This document shows, piece by piece, positions 1-8,857 of a stretch of 64,000 nt of DNA. This DNA comes from an uncultured Eubacteriales bacterium. GTDB lineage: Bacteria > Bacillota_I > Bacilli_A > RF39 > UBA660. The stretch's first letter is position 1; every line of letters begins with the position of its first letter. The position numbers were made by a program, and so were the translations under genes. The DNA is taken from assembly GCA_905211265.1 (NCBI GenBank), contig CAJMAC010000003.1, positions 1-64,000 of the forward strand, in the 5' to 3' direction. Under the pieces are notes generated by a model. The model searched no databases and was not told where the DNA came from. It worked only from the letters and a program-made list of their open reading frames with translations.

Positions 1-862
<862 letters not shown>

Positions 863-943
863 CAAAAATTTATAATTTGATGACACATTATCTTGTTTTC
901 AGAGAACTAATATGATATAATATAATTAATTGAAGAAAAAGTA

Positions 944-1051
944 TATTGGTGATAATAGCGAAGTGGTTCACCTGTTCCCATCCCGAACACAGAAGTTAAG
1001 CACTTATGCGCCGACGATAGTGATTTTTGCTAAAATAGGTCGTTGCCAATA
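944..1051 (+). rRNA. 5S ribosomal RNA
   Basis: About 108 nt after an 80-nt spacer from the 23S gene. The conserved loop region CCCATCCCGAACACAGAAGTTAAGC (977-1001) identifies it. The ends TATTGGTGAT and GTTGCCAATA pair to form helix I, which sets the boundaries. No tRNA lies in the 23S-5S spacer. End positions are good to a few bases. Confidence 0.93.
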
Positions 1052-1058
1052 TTTTTTT

Positions 1059-1095
1059 TATACTTTTCTATGTTTGCTCTATGTAGAAAAGTATA
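1059..1095 (+). other. 12-bp inverted repeat between 5S rRNA and mtaB
   Basis: TATACTTTTCTA (1059-1070) is perfectly complementary to TAGAAAAGTATA (1084-1095) with a 13-nt loop. The T-run lies before the stem rather than after it, so this is not a canonical intrinsic terminator of the + strand. It may be an rRNA-processing stem or a leader hairpin just upstream of the mtaB ribosome binding site. Confidence 0.55.
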
Positions 1096-1113
1096 AGAAA
1101 GAAGGGAAGTATT

Positions 1114-2385
1114 ATGACAGTAGCAGTTTATACCTTAGGATGTAAGGTAAATATTTATGAAAGTGAATTTGTAATATCTTTATTAAAAAAGAATAATTAC
1201 GAGATAGTAGATTTTAATGAAAAAGCAGATATTTATATAATTAATACTTGTAGTGTTACAAATGAAAGTGATAAAAAGAATAGAAAAATAATAAATGAAG
1301 CTAAAAGGAAAAATAGTGATGCTATAATTGTAGTTATGGGATGCTATTCACAAGTTAATCCTGATTTAATTGATGCAGATATTGTTTTAGGTAACAAGGA
1401 TAAATCTAAAATTATTGAATTACTTGATGAATGTATTAAAAAGAAAGAAAAAATAAAAAAAATATACGACATAAGAAAAACTGATTTTGAAACAATGTCA
1501 ATTGATAAATTTGAAAACCATACAAGAGCATTTGTAAAAATACAAGAAGGTTGTAATGCTTTCTGTAGTTATTGCATTATTCCTTTCACAAGGGGAGGAC
1601 TACGTAGTAAAGATGAAGATGAAGCAGTTAAAGAAATAACTACTTTGGTTAATAATAGCTATAAAGAAATAGTACTTACAGGTATTCATACAGGAAGATA
1701 TGGAATAGAAAAAAATACCTCACTAGAGCATTTATTAAATAGATTAGTTAAAATTCCTAATATATTTAGAATTAGGTTATCTTCAATAGAAATAAATGAA
1801 ATAACTCCAGGTATACTTAAATTAATCAAAGATAATAAAATAATGGCTAAGCATTTACATATACCACTTCAGTCAGGTAGTAATAAAATATTAAAATTAA
1901 TGAATAGAAAATATAATATTGAGTTTTATATAAATAAAATTAATGAAATAAGAGAACTAATTCCTGATATATCTATTACTACTGATTTAATCGTAGGTTT
2001 TCCAAACGAAACAGAAGAAGACTTTAATGATACATTAAAAGTATTAGAGGATATTAAATTTACAAAAATACACACATTTCCTTATTCAATTAGAAAAGGT
2101 ACAGTAGCAGCATCAATGGATAATCAAGTTGATGGTATAACAAAAAAAGAAAGAGTACATAAAGTATTAGAAATATCTGATAAGTATGAATTAGAATTTT
2201 ATAAAAGTAAAATAAATAATACTTATGAAGTAGTAACAGAATTAAAGAAAAATAATACTTGCATAGGACATACCACTAATTATATACCTGTTATATTAGA
2301 TAAAAAATTAAATAATGAAATAGTCAATGTAAAAATAACTGATGTTAAATCAATTGATAAAGTATATGGTATAGTAGAAAAATAA
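1114..2385 (+). CDS. mtaB: tRNA (N6-threonylcarbamoyladenosine(37)-C2)-methylthiotransferase MtaB
   Basis: Radical-SAM methylthiotransferase that converts t6A37 to ms2t6A37 in ANN-decoding tRNAs. The 423-aa protein has the family order. The N-terminal UPF0004 domain opens with YTLGCKVN, typical of MtaB rather than MiaB, and has cluster cysteines C10, C46 and C77. The radical-SAM triad is C147, C151 and C154 (CNAFCSYC), followed by a TIM-barrel half and a C-terminal TRAM-like domain. Length is normal. The start is supported by GAAGGGA about 8 nt upstream. It follows the rRNA genes directly and no separate strong promoter was seen, so read-through from the rRNA operon is possible. Confidence 0.95.
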   Translation: MTVAVYTLGCKVNIYESEFVISLLKKNNYEIVDFNEKADIYIINTCSVTNESDKKNRKIINEAKRKNSDAIIVVMGCYSQVNPDLIDADIVLGNKDKSKIIELLDECIKKKEKIKKIYDIRKTDFETMSIDKFENHTRAFVKIQEGCNAFCSYCIIPFTRGGLRSKDEDEAVKEITTLVNNSYKEIVLTGIHTGRYGIEKNTSLEHLLNRLVKIPNIFRIRLSSIEINEITPGILKLIKDNKIMAKHLHIPLQSGSNKILKLMNRKYNIEFYINKINEIRELIPDISITTDLIVGFPNETEEDFNDTLKVLEDIKFTKIHTFPYSIRKGTVAASMDNQVDGITKKERVHKVLEISDKYELEFYKSKINNTYEVVTELKKNNTCIGHTTNYIPVILDKKLNNEIVNVKITDVKSIDKVYGIVEK

Positions 2386-2430
2386 CTATTATTAGTTTTA
2401 TACAAAGTAAATAACATATAAGTTATAAAG

Positions 2431-2459
2431 TTGACAATAGGTTAATTTTATGCTATAAT
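2431..2459 (+). promoter_or_regulatory. Consensus sigma-A promoter
   Basis: TTGACA (2431-2436) and TATAAT (2454-2459), exact consensus with a 17-bp spacer, about 50 nt ahead of the 2509 gene. Confidence 0.85.
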
Positions 2460-2508
2460 TATAAAGCATTTTGGTTGAAGGGAAAAATTAAATATGGGGG
2501 GATGCAAT

Positions 2509-2928
2509 ATGAAAAATTCATATGTTATTGAATACTTAAATGAAAATGAATTTAGAAAAAAAGAAAGATCTGTAAAAAAATACAATATGTTAGCATACAA
2601 AAAATTAGTATTCGAATTTTATCCTAACTTTAGAGATGGAGAGTTCAAAGGTGTAGTATGTTCAAAAAATAGTAAAGATGGTATTACAAAATATGAATTA
2701 AAATTACCTACTGATACAATGTTTGCTAAAGTACATGGAGATATGATGCTTCATTATACTGTATATGAAAATCAAAAAATTGTAATGTTAGATACAATAA
2801 CACCAGAAGATATTTTGACCGAAGGTCATCAAAAAGAATTAACTACTTATAAAGGTGTAATGGTATCTAAAACACATGCTGATAAAGATATGTTTAAAAT
2901 AAATTTATTAAATATGTTAGAAAAGTAA
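2509..2928 (+). CDS. Hypothetical protein, 139 aa
   Basis: I do not recognise this family. The protein is soluble-looking, mixed charge, with no signal peptide or membrane segment; predicted alpha/beta. The reading frame is open 15 nt further upstream, but the GGGGGG at 2495-2500 makes a good ribosome binding site for ATG 2509 (MKNSYVIEY), so that start is preferred. It is driven by a perfect-consensus promoter, unusual for a non-housekeeping gene, and likely strongly expressed. No terminator is seen before the HD gene 60 nt downstream, so the two may be cotranscribed. Confidence 0.8.
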   Translation: MKNSYVIEYLNENEFRKKERSVKKYNMLAYKKLVFEFYPNFRDGEFKGVVCSKNSKDGITKYELKLPTDTMFAKVHGDMMLHYTVYENQKIVMLDTITPEDILTEGHQKELTTYKGVMVSKTHADKDMFKINLLNMLEK

Positions 2929-2988
2929 ACAAATAATATAATAATACTTATACATATTTAATATATTAAAATAACTGAGGTGTATTTA

Positions 2989-3504
2989 ATGGATAAGTAT
3001 TATAATGATAAATTATATTATGAAATAGTAGATGACATTTTATTAGATAATGAATTTAAAAAAATAGATAAATGTGTACATCACGGATTATCTAGACTTG
3101 ACCACTCTTGTAGGGTATCATATTACTCATATAAAGTGACAAAAGCACTTAAATTAAATTATGTAGATACTGCAAGAGCGGGCTTACTTCATGATTTCTT
3201 TTTAAGTGAAAATAATACTTCTAAAGAAAAAATGAAGAGTATGTTTGTTCACTCAAAGAAATCTTTACAAAATAGTGAAGAATTATTCTATCTATCTGAT
3301 AAAGAAAAAGACATAATATATACACATATGTTCCCATTAAATATTAATAGAGTACCAAAGTATTTAGAAAGTTGGATTGTGTCTATTGTAGATAAAATTG
3401 TAGCAACTTATGAGTTTAGTCTTACATTTAAAAATAAATGCAAACTAAAATATAGAAATGCAATGGTGATATTATTAGTTTTTATTGGAAGAATATTTTA
3501 TTAA
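2989..3504 (+). CDS. HD-domain phosphohydrolase family protein
   Basis: 171-aa protein with an HD-superfamily metal-binding pattern: H39 (LDHSCR), the H68-D69 doublet (GLLHDFF), further histidines (MFVHSKK and THMFPL) and a late aspartate (SIVDKIVATYE). HD proteins usually hydrolyse phosphate esters or nucleotides; the substrate here is unknown. GAGG at 2977-2980 supports ATG 2989 over an in-frame GTG at 2980, which would overlap the ribosome binding site. The last codons lie inside a terminator hairpin. Confidence 0.82.
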   Translation: MDKYYNDKLYYEIVDDILLDNEFKKIDKCVHHGLSRLDHSCRVSYYSYKVTKALKLNYVDTARAGLLHDFFLSENNTSKEKMKSMFVHSKKSLQNSEELFYLSDKEKDIIYTHMFPLNINRVPKYLESWIVSIVDKIVATYEFSLTFKNKCKLKYRNAMVILLVFIGRIFY

Positions 3505-3516
3505 TTCTTCCTTTTA
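3487..3516 (+). terminator. Rho-independent terminator after the HD gene
   Basis: GGAAGAAT (3487-3494) pairs with ATTCTTCC (3504-3511), 9-nt loop, then TTTT. It overlaps the stop codon of the HD gene and separates it from the tRNA. Confidence 0.6.
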
Positions 3517-3521
3517 TAAGT

Positions 3522-3598
3522 GTCCTTGTAACTCAGCAGGATAGAGTAACGACCTCCTAAGTCGTAAGTCGGGCGTTCGAATCGCCCCAAGGACGCCA
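3522..3598 (+). tRNA. tRNA-Arg (anticodon CCU)
   Basis: 77-nt tRNA. The acceptor strands GTCCTTG and CAAGGAC pair and are followed by discriminator G and an encoded CCA. The anticodon stem ACGAC/GTCGT frames the loop CTCCTAA, so the anticodon is CCU (decodes AGG). The T-arm contains GTTCGAATC. Confidence 0.95.
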
Positions 3599-3608
3599 TA
3601 AGAATTTT

Positions 3609-3632
3609 AATCCTTCCATAAGGATTTTTTTC
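3609..3632 (+). terminator. Rho-independent terminator after tRNA-Arg
   Basis: AATCCTT (3609-3615) pairs with AAGGATT (3620-3626) around a 4-nt loop and runs into T7. Confidence 0.85.
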
Positions 3633-3720
3633 TATTTCAAAAAAATTATATAACTTTTATAAAATCTATTTTAAAATAATTAAAAATATGGTATTATATT
3701 ATTGTTTTGAGGTGATACTT

Positions 3721-4128
3721 ATGCAAATAACTAGAAGTGAAGCTAGATATAAGGCTATGACTATTTTATATCAAATAAGTTTATATGAAAAGAATAATAT
3801 ATCTTATAATATTGAAGAAGTTATTAATGAACAATTAGAATTAAAAAATGATTTTGTTAATGAATTAGTATATGGAGTTATTAATAATAAAAAAGATATT
3901 GATTCACTAGCAAATAAATATATGAAAGATTGGACTATTGATAGATTAGGTTTAACTGATGCTGCAATTATTGAGATCGCTATATATGAAATAAAATATA
4001 CTGAAACTCCAAATATTGTATGTATTAACGAAGCAATTGAATTATCTAAAAAATATTCTGATGATAAAGTAAGTAAAATGATTAATGGTATATTAGATAA
4101 AGTATATAAGGATTTTGATAATGATTAA
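3721..4128 (+). CDS. nusB: Transcription antitermination factor NusB
   Basis: 135-aa all-helical RNA-binding protein that with NusE/S10 binds boxA in rRNA leaders. The N-terminal SEARYKAMTILYQIS and C-terminal VCINEAIELSKKYSDDKVSKMINGILDKV blocks are diagnostic. GAGGTGAT about 9 nt upstream fixes ATG 3721 (MQITRSEA) over an upstream in-frame start. It overlaps the next gene by 8 nt (ATGATTAA), so translation is probably coupled. It begins a nusB-kinase-like-xseA-xseB operon. Confidence 0.94.
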   Translation: MQITRSEARYKAMTILYQISLYEKNNISYNIEEVINEQLELKNDFVNELVYGVINNKKDIDSLANKYMKDWTIDRLGLTDAAIIEIAIYEIKYTETPNIVCINEAIELSKKYSDDKVSKMINGILDKVYKDFDND

Positions 4129-5014
4129 TTTAAATATAGATTATAATAAATATAATTTATTAAAGGAAAAAGGTATAATTAAAGAGATAAATAATCCGAA
4201 AGGAAGAAAATATACCTTTTTTATTAATATAAATAATAAAAGTATTTTCTTTAAAGAATGTTCAAAAGAAGGCATTGCTAACGAATTAATCATAGATAGT
4301 ATATGTAGATTATTTAATAAAGATGTATTAGAACAAGATTATAGTTATATTACTAATAAATATGATAGGAAAATATATGGTTTAATTAATAATAATTATA
4401 AAAATGATGATTATTCATATATTCCTTTAGATACCATATTAAATGATTATTACGTTTATATAACAAATAATAATATTAATTATGAAAAAATTAGAATATA
4501 TGAACTAGTCAATTTAGAAACTATATGGCAAGCCTTAGAATATAGATATAGAAATATAGATAATTCTAAAGAAATAGTTAAAAACTTAATGGAAGAATTA
4601 ACTAGTAGGTTCTTAATAGATATACTTACTGGTCAAAATGATAGACATGAATTTAATGTTGAAATAAAAGAAAAAAATAGTGATATAAAATTAACTAATA
4701 TTTGTGATAATGAAGAAGGATTAATGTATGATAAATTTGATATGGGTGTTACTATGGATAGTTTAAAATACAAAGGTGACTACATGATGAGTTTATTAAA
4801 TGAATTCTTTAATATTAGTGAAAGTAAATATGTTGATATTTTTAACTCAATGTTAGATAAACTAAGTATAGATAAATTCAAATTAATAGTTAATGATGTT
4901 AAATTACAAGTAAAAGATTTAGAATTACCAGATAGTTATTTTAAAGATTTAATTAATAAATATATTAAATATTATAATGAATATAAAAATATAGTAAAAA
5001 AGAGGTTAAGATGA
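4121..5014 (+). CDS. Divergent HipA-like protein kinase candidate
   Basis: 297-aa protein of no clear annotated family. The sequence shows a possible kinase layout: a lysine in a beta strand (IFFKEC, K45), then E55 in the first helix (ANELIIDS), then a catalytic-loop-like NDRHEFN (D174, N179) and D196 (CDNEEG). In HipA-type kinases the equivalent Asp, Asn and metal-binding Asp have similar spacing. It overlaps nusB by 8 nt and xseA by 4 nt, so it is firmly inside the operon. There is no HipB-like DNA-binding antitoxin nearby, which argues against a classical toxin-antitoxin pair. Kinase assignment is inference from motif spacing; the gene itself is certain. Confidence 0.55.
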   Translation: MINLNIDYNKYNLLKEKGIIKEINNPKGRKYTFFININNKSIFFKECSKEGIANELIIDSICRLFNKDVLEQDYSYITNKYDRKIYGLINNNYKNDDYSYIPLDTILNDYYVYITNNNINYEKIRIYELVNLETIWQALEYRYRNIDNSKEIVKNLMEELTSRFLIDILTGQNDRHEFNVEIKEKNSDIKLTNICDNEEGLMYDKFDMGVTMDSLKYKGDYMMSLLNEFFNISESKYVDIFNSMLDKLSIDKFKLIVNDVKLQVKDLELPDSYFKDLINKYIKYYNEYKNIVKKRLR

Positions 5015-6282
5015 ATAAAGAATATATTAGTGTTTATGAATTATCTAAATATATAAAGAGTAATTTTGATAATGATATATATTTAAGAAATGTATATTTA
5101 AAAGGAGAAATATCTAACTTTAAAAATCATACAACTGGTCACTTTTATTTTTCTTTAAAAGACGAATCTAGTAGAATAAATGCTGTTATGTTTAGTAGTG
5201 CCACTAAAAATATTAAATTTATTCCAAAAGATGGTATGAAAGTATTAGTAAGAGGTAGAGTAACAGTATATGAAGCAACTGGAGGATATCAAATATATGT
5301 TGAAGAAATGACCGAAGATGGTATTGGCAACTTATATATTGCTTTTGAACAACTAAAAGAAAAATTGGCTAAAGAAGGTCTATTTAATAAAGAACACAAG
5401 AAAAAAATAGTAAGATGTCCTAAAAAAGTAGGTATAGTAACCGCTTCGACTGGGGCTGCAATTAGAGATATATTAACTACAATTAAAAGAAGATATCCAA
5501 TATGTGAAACCATTTTATTTCCTTGTTTAGTTCAAGGAGATAATGCTAAATATGATATAGTTAAAAAAATAGAATTGGCAAATACTTATGATATTGATAC
5601 ATTGATAGTAGGTCGTGGTGGAGGATCAATCGAAGATTTGTGGCCTTTTAATGAAGAAATGGTAGCACGTGCTATATATAATTCCCGTGTACCTATAATT
5701 AGTGCAGTAGGCCATGAAATAGATTTTACAATAAGCGATTTTGTTGCAGATTTAAGAGCAGCCACACCAACTGCCGCAGCAGAGTTAGCAGTACCAGATA
5801 TTAATACCATTTTAACATATTTAGATACTGCTAAAAATAGATTATATACTTCACTTACTAATATAATTGATACTAAAAAATTATATTTAAGCAAATTAAG
5901 TGATAGTTATGTATTAAAAAAACCATCAAATATGTATGAAATAAAAATACAATATTTAGATACCTTAATAGATAAATTAAATAAAGAAATAAGTATTATT
6001 ATAGATAACAATAAATTAAGATTATCCAAAGATATATCTAGTTATATATTAAATAATCCTAGTATGTTATATAAATTTAAAAAACAAAATCTAGATAATT
6101 TAATTAATAAACTAGAAGTATTAAATCCAATGAATACTTTAAAAAGAGGATATGCAATAATAAAGAAAGATAATACTGTAGTAAGTGATATAAATAATAT
6201 TAATATTGATGATACAATAAATATTAAATTAAATAATGGTAATATAATAAGTAAAGTTATGGAGGTAAATAATGGAAAGTAA
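5011..6282 (+). CDS. xseA: Exodeoxyribonuclease VII large subunit
   Basis: 423-aa catalytic subunit of exonuclease VII, degrading single-stranded DNA to oligonucleotides with XseB. An N-terminal OB-fold (VYLKGEISNFKNHTTGHFYFSLKD, about residues 25-48) is followed by the nuclease domain with GIVTASTGAAIRD, GRGGGSIEDLWPFN and SAVGHEIDFTISD, then a long helical C-terminal region. ATGA overlap with the upstream gene and an 11-nt overlap with xseB show translational coupling. Length is normal. Confidence 0.96.
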   Translation: MNKEYISVYELSKYIKSNFDNDIYLRNVYLKGEISNFKNHTTGHFYFSLKDESSRINAVMFSSATKNIKFIPKDGMKVLVRGRVTVYEATGGYQIYVEEMTEDGIGNLYIAFEQLKEKLAKEGLFNKEHKKKIVRCPKKVGIVTASTGAAIRDILTTIKRRYPICETILFPCLVQGDNAKYDIVKKIELANTYDIDTLIVGRGGGSIEDLWPFNEEMVARAIYNSRVPIISAVGHEIDFTISDFVADLRAATPTAAAELAVPDINTILTYLDTAKNRLYTSLTNIIDTKKLYLSKLSDSYVLKKPSNMYEIKIQYLDTLIDKLNKEISIIIDNNKLRLSKDISSYILNNPSMLYKFKKQNLDNLINKLEVLNPMNTLKRGYAIIKKDNTVVSDINNINIDDTINIKLNNGNIISKVMEVNNGK

Positions 6283-6493
6283 AACTTTTGAAGACAAAAT
6301 AAGAGAATTAGAAGCAATTATTAAAGAATTAGAAGAAGGAGAAGTTAATTTAGATGATGCAATAGAAAAATATACTAAAGCAATGAAATTAGCTAAAGAA
6401 TGCTCCGATAAATTAAATAAAGCAACTGAAAAAGTAAATAAAATATTACTTGATAATGGAACTTTACAAGATTTTAATGTCCAAGAAAACTAA
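6272..6493 (+). CDS. xseB: Exodeoxyribonuclease VII small subunit
   Basis: 73-aa helical-hairpin partner of XseA. Motifs FEDKIRELEAIIKELEEGEVNLDDAIEKYTKAMKLAKECSDKL are characteristic. GGAGGT 7 nt upstream of ATG 6272 lies inside the end of xseA. A strong terminator follows. Confidence 0.95.
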   Translation: MESKTFEDKIRELEAIIKELEEGEVNLDDAIEKYTKAMKLAKECSDKLNKATEKVNKILLDNGTLQDFNVQEN

Positions 6494-6542
6494 TATTACA
6501 TAAAAATAATAATAAGTAAAAAATGTATTTACTAAATAATCA

Positions 6543-6570
6543 AAATAAGACTTAAATGTCTTATTTTTTC
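6543..6570 (+). terminator. Rho-independent terminator after xseB
   Basis: AAATAAGAC (6543-6551) pairs with GTCTTATTT (6558-6566), 6-nt loop, then T-run. Confidence 0.85.
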
Positions 6571-6599
6571 TTTACTTTAAATACTAATTTTGTTATAAT
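6571..6599 (+). promoter_or_regulatory. Sigma-A type promoter of the ftsK operon
   Basis: TTTACT (6571-6576), 17-bp spacer, TATAAT (6594-6599), 30 nt ahead of the ftsK start and just after the xseB terminator. Confidence 0.65.
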
Positions 6600-6628
6600 T
6601 AATATGTAGAAATATAGAAGGTGATGAC

Positions 6629-8857
6629 ATGGCAAAGAAAAAACAAAAGAAAGATAGTGAAAAGAAAAAATTTCAATATAGTAATGAAGTAGCAGGTATT
6701 TTAATTATTCTTATGTCTATTATTGGAATTGGCAATTATGGTCCAGCAGGAAACTTTATAAGAAGTTTTTCAGTATTTTTAGTAGGATCAATTAATACAT
6801 TTTTTCTAATATATTTACTTATAATTGGAGCATATTTAGTTTTAAAAAGAAAAAGTCCTAATTTCTTTTCAATGAAATCTATTGGACTATATATGATGGT
6901 AATATGTTATTTAGTTTATTTACATACTACTTATATTACTAAAAATGGTACTGAAGGAATTAAAATAATTACTGAAACATTTGATAATTTACTACTTACC
7001 TTTAAAAGTCCTGAATTAATTAGTAATTCTGGTGGTGGTATGATAGGAGCAGTATTTTCTTATGCCTTTTATGGTTTATTTAAAGATGGTACAAATATAG
7101 TTATTATAACTTTAGGAGTATTAGGATTAATATTATGCTTTAATTTTAGCATATACGATTTATTAAATAAAATTAAAGAAAAAACCAAAGAAAAAGTACA
7201 TGATATTAAAGAAAAACATAATAGTAATCTAGAACATAAAAAAGAAAAGAAAGAAGAAGTAAGTGTAAATAATAGTGTTAATGATACTAAAGAAGATACT
7301 GGCGTAGTTATTGCTAATGCTAGTGATATTACTCATGAAAAAGAAACAAAAGAAGAGGAGAATGATATTCCTATTAATCATAACTTAGAAGAAAAAGAAA
7401 CTAATGTAGTTAATAAGAATTATAGATTACCTCCACTTGGTATATTAAAAACAGTAAAAAATGTTAATAATAAAGATAATGAATTATATGCTAAAGAAGC
7501 AATTCAAAAATTAGAAGAAACACTAAAAGTATTTGAAATAACAGGTAAAGTAGTTCAAGTAAATATAGGACCTTCAGTAACACAATATGAACTTGAATTA
7601 AAAACAGGTACTAAGGTTAGTAAATTATTATCTATTCAAAAAGAAATTGCTTTAGCTTTAGCTGCTAAAGATGTTAGAATTCAAGCACCAATACCAGGTA
7701 AAAATACTATTGGTATAGAGTTACCAAATAAAGTTAATAGTTCAGTTAGTTTTAAAGAAGTATTATCTTGTATACCTCCAGTTGATGAAAAAAATGTGCT
7801 TGCAGTAGGACTCGGTAAAGATATAATGGGTAAAGTTAGATGGATGGAAATTAATTCTACACCACACTTACTTGTTGCAGGTGCTACTGGTAGTGGTAAA
7901 TCAGTTTGTATGAACTGTATCATTGCTTCAATATTAATGAGGGCTCGTCCTGATCAAGTAAAACTTGTTATGGTCGATCCTAAAAAAGTAGAGCTTAGCA
8001 TGTATAACGGAATACCACATTTACTTGCACCGGTTGTAACTGATCCTAAAAAAGCATCCATTGCTTTAAAAAATATAGTTGCAGAAATGGAAAGAAGATA
8101 TGACATCTTAGAACATACTAAAAATAAAAATATTAAAGGTTATAATGAATTTTGCGAAACACATCCTGAATATCAAAAGATGCCTTACATCGTAGTAATT
8201 ATAGATGAGTTAGCAGACCTTATGTTAGTAGCAGCCAAAGAAGTTGAAGACTCAATTATGAGAATTACGCAAATGGCTCGTGCCGCTGGAATACATTTAA
8301 TAGTAGCAACTCAAAGACCATCAACCGATGTAATTACTGGTGTAGTTAAAGCAAATATTCCATCTCGTATATCATTTGCAGTATCTTCTTCAATTGATTC
8401 TAGAACAATACTTGATATGACTGGAGCAGAAAAATTACTTGGTAAAGGTGATATGTTATTTAAACCAATGGGTGAAAATGTTCCTCAAAGAATTCAAGGT
8501 GCTTTTGTTAGTGAAGAAGAATTACAAAAATTAGTAGATTATACTATTTCACAACAAAAGGCAATTTATGATGAAAGCTTAACAGTAGAAAAGAGTGGTC
8601 CAAGTACTTCAGATATTAATGATAATTATAGTTCTGAAGATGAATACGATGATCCATTATATAATGAAATAGTAGAATTTGCTATTAATACAGGAAAGAT
8701 TAGTGCTAGCTTAATTCAAAGAAAATATCGTCTTGGTTACAATAGAGCTGCTAGAATAATTGATTTACTTGAAGAGCGTGGAATAATAGGACCTCCAAAT
8801 GGTTCTAAACCAAGAGAAGTTTTACAAAAAAAGGAGAATAATATCGATGAAGAATAA
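6629..8857 (+). CDS. ftsK: DNA translocase FtsK/SpoIIIE
   Basis: 742-aa septal DNA pump for chromosome segregation. Four hydrophobic segments fill roughly residues 20-185, then a short charged linker (about 190-265), then the RecA-like motor with Walker A GATGSGKS near residue 420 and Walker B VVIIDELADL. The C-terminal gamma winged helix (EIVEFAINTGKISASLIQRK) normally reads KOPS/SRS DNA. GAAGGTGAT precedes the ATG. Unusually, its last 11 nt overlap the start of a prepilin-like gene, tying a cell-division motor to a surface-protein operon. Confidence 0.96.
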   Translation: MAKKKQKKDSEKKKFQYSNEVAGILIILMSIIGIGNYGPAGNFIRSFSVFLVGSINTFFLIYLLIIGAYLVLKRKSPNFFSMKSIGLYMMVICYLVYLHTTYITKNGTEGIKIITETFDNLLLTFKSPELISNSGGGMIGAVFSYAFYGLFKDGTNIVIITLGVLGLILCFNFSIYDLLNKIKEKTKEKVHDIKEKHNSNLEHKKEKKEEVSVNNSVNDTKEDTGVVIANASDITHEKETKEEENDIPINHNLEEKETNVVNKNYRLPPLGILKTVKNVNNKDNELYAKEAIQKLEETLKVFEITGKVVQVNIGPSVTQYELELKTGTKVSKLLSIQKEIALALAAKDVRIQAPIPGKNTIGIELPNKVNSSVSFKEVLSCIPPVDEKNVLAVGLGKDIMGKVRWMEINSTPHLLVAGATGSGKSVCMNCIIASILMRARPDQVKLVMVDPKKVELSMYNGIPHLLAPVVTDPKKASIALKNIVAEMERRYDILEHTKNKNIKGYNEFCETHPEYQKMPYIVVIIDELADLMLVAAKEVEDSIMRITQMARAAGIHLIVATQRPSTDVITGVVKANIPSRISFAVSSSIDSRTILDMTGAEKLLGKGDMLFKPMGENVPQRIQGAFVSEEELQKLVDYTISQQKAIYDESLTVEKSGPSTSDINDNYSSEDEYDDPLYNEIVEFAINTGKISASLIQRKYRLGYNRAARIIDLLEERGIIGPPNGSKPREVLQKKENNIDEE

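Noticed and set aside
893..921. Promoter-like TTGTTT-17-TATAAT in the 23S-5S spacer
   Set aside because: The -35 match is weak and the position inside an rRNA operon makes a chance match in AT-rich spacer more likely.
4121..5014. HipBA toxin-antitoxin module
   Set aside because: No small helix-turn-helix antitoxin gene is adjacent; the flanking genes are nusB and xseA.
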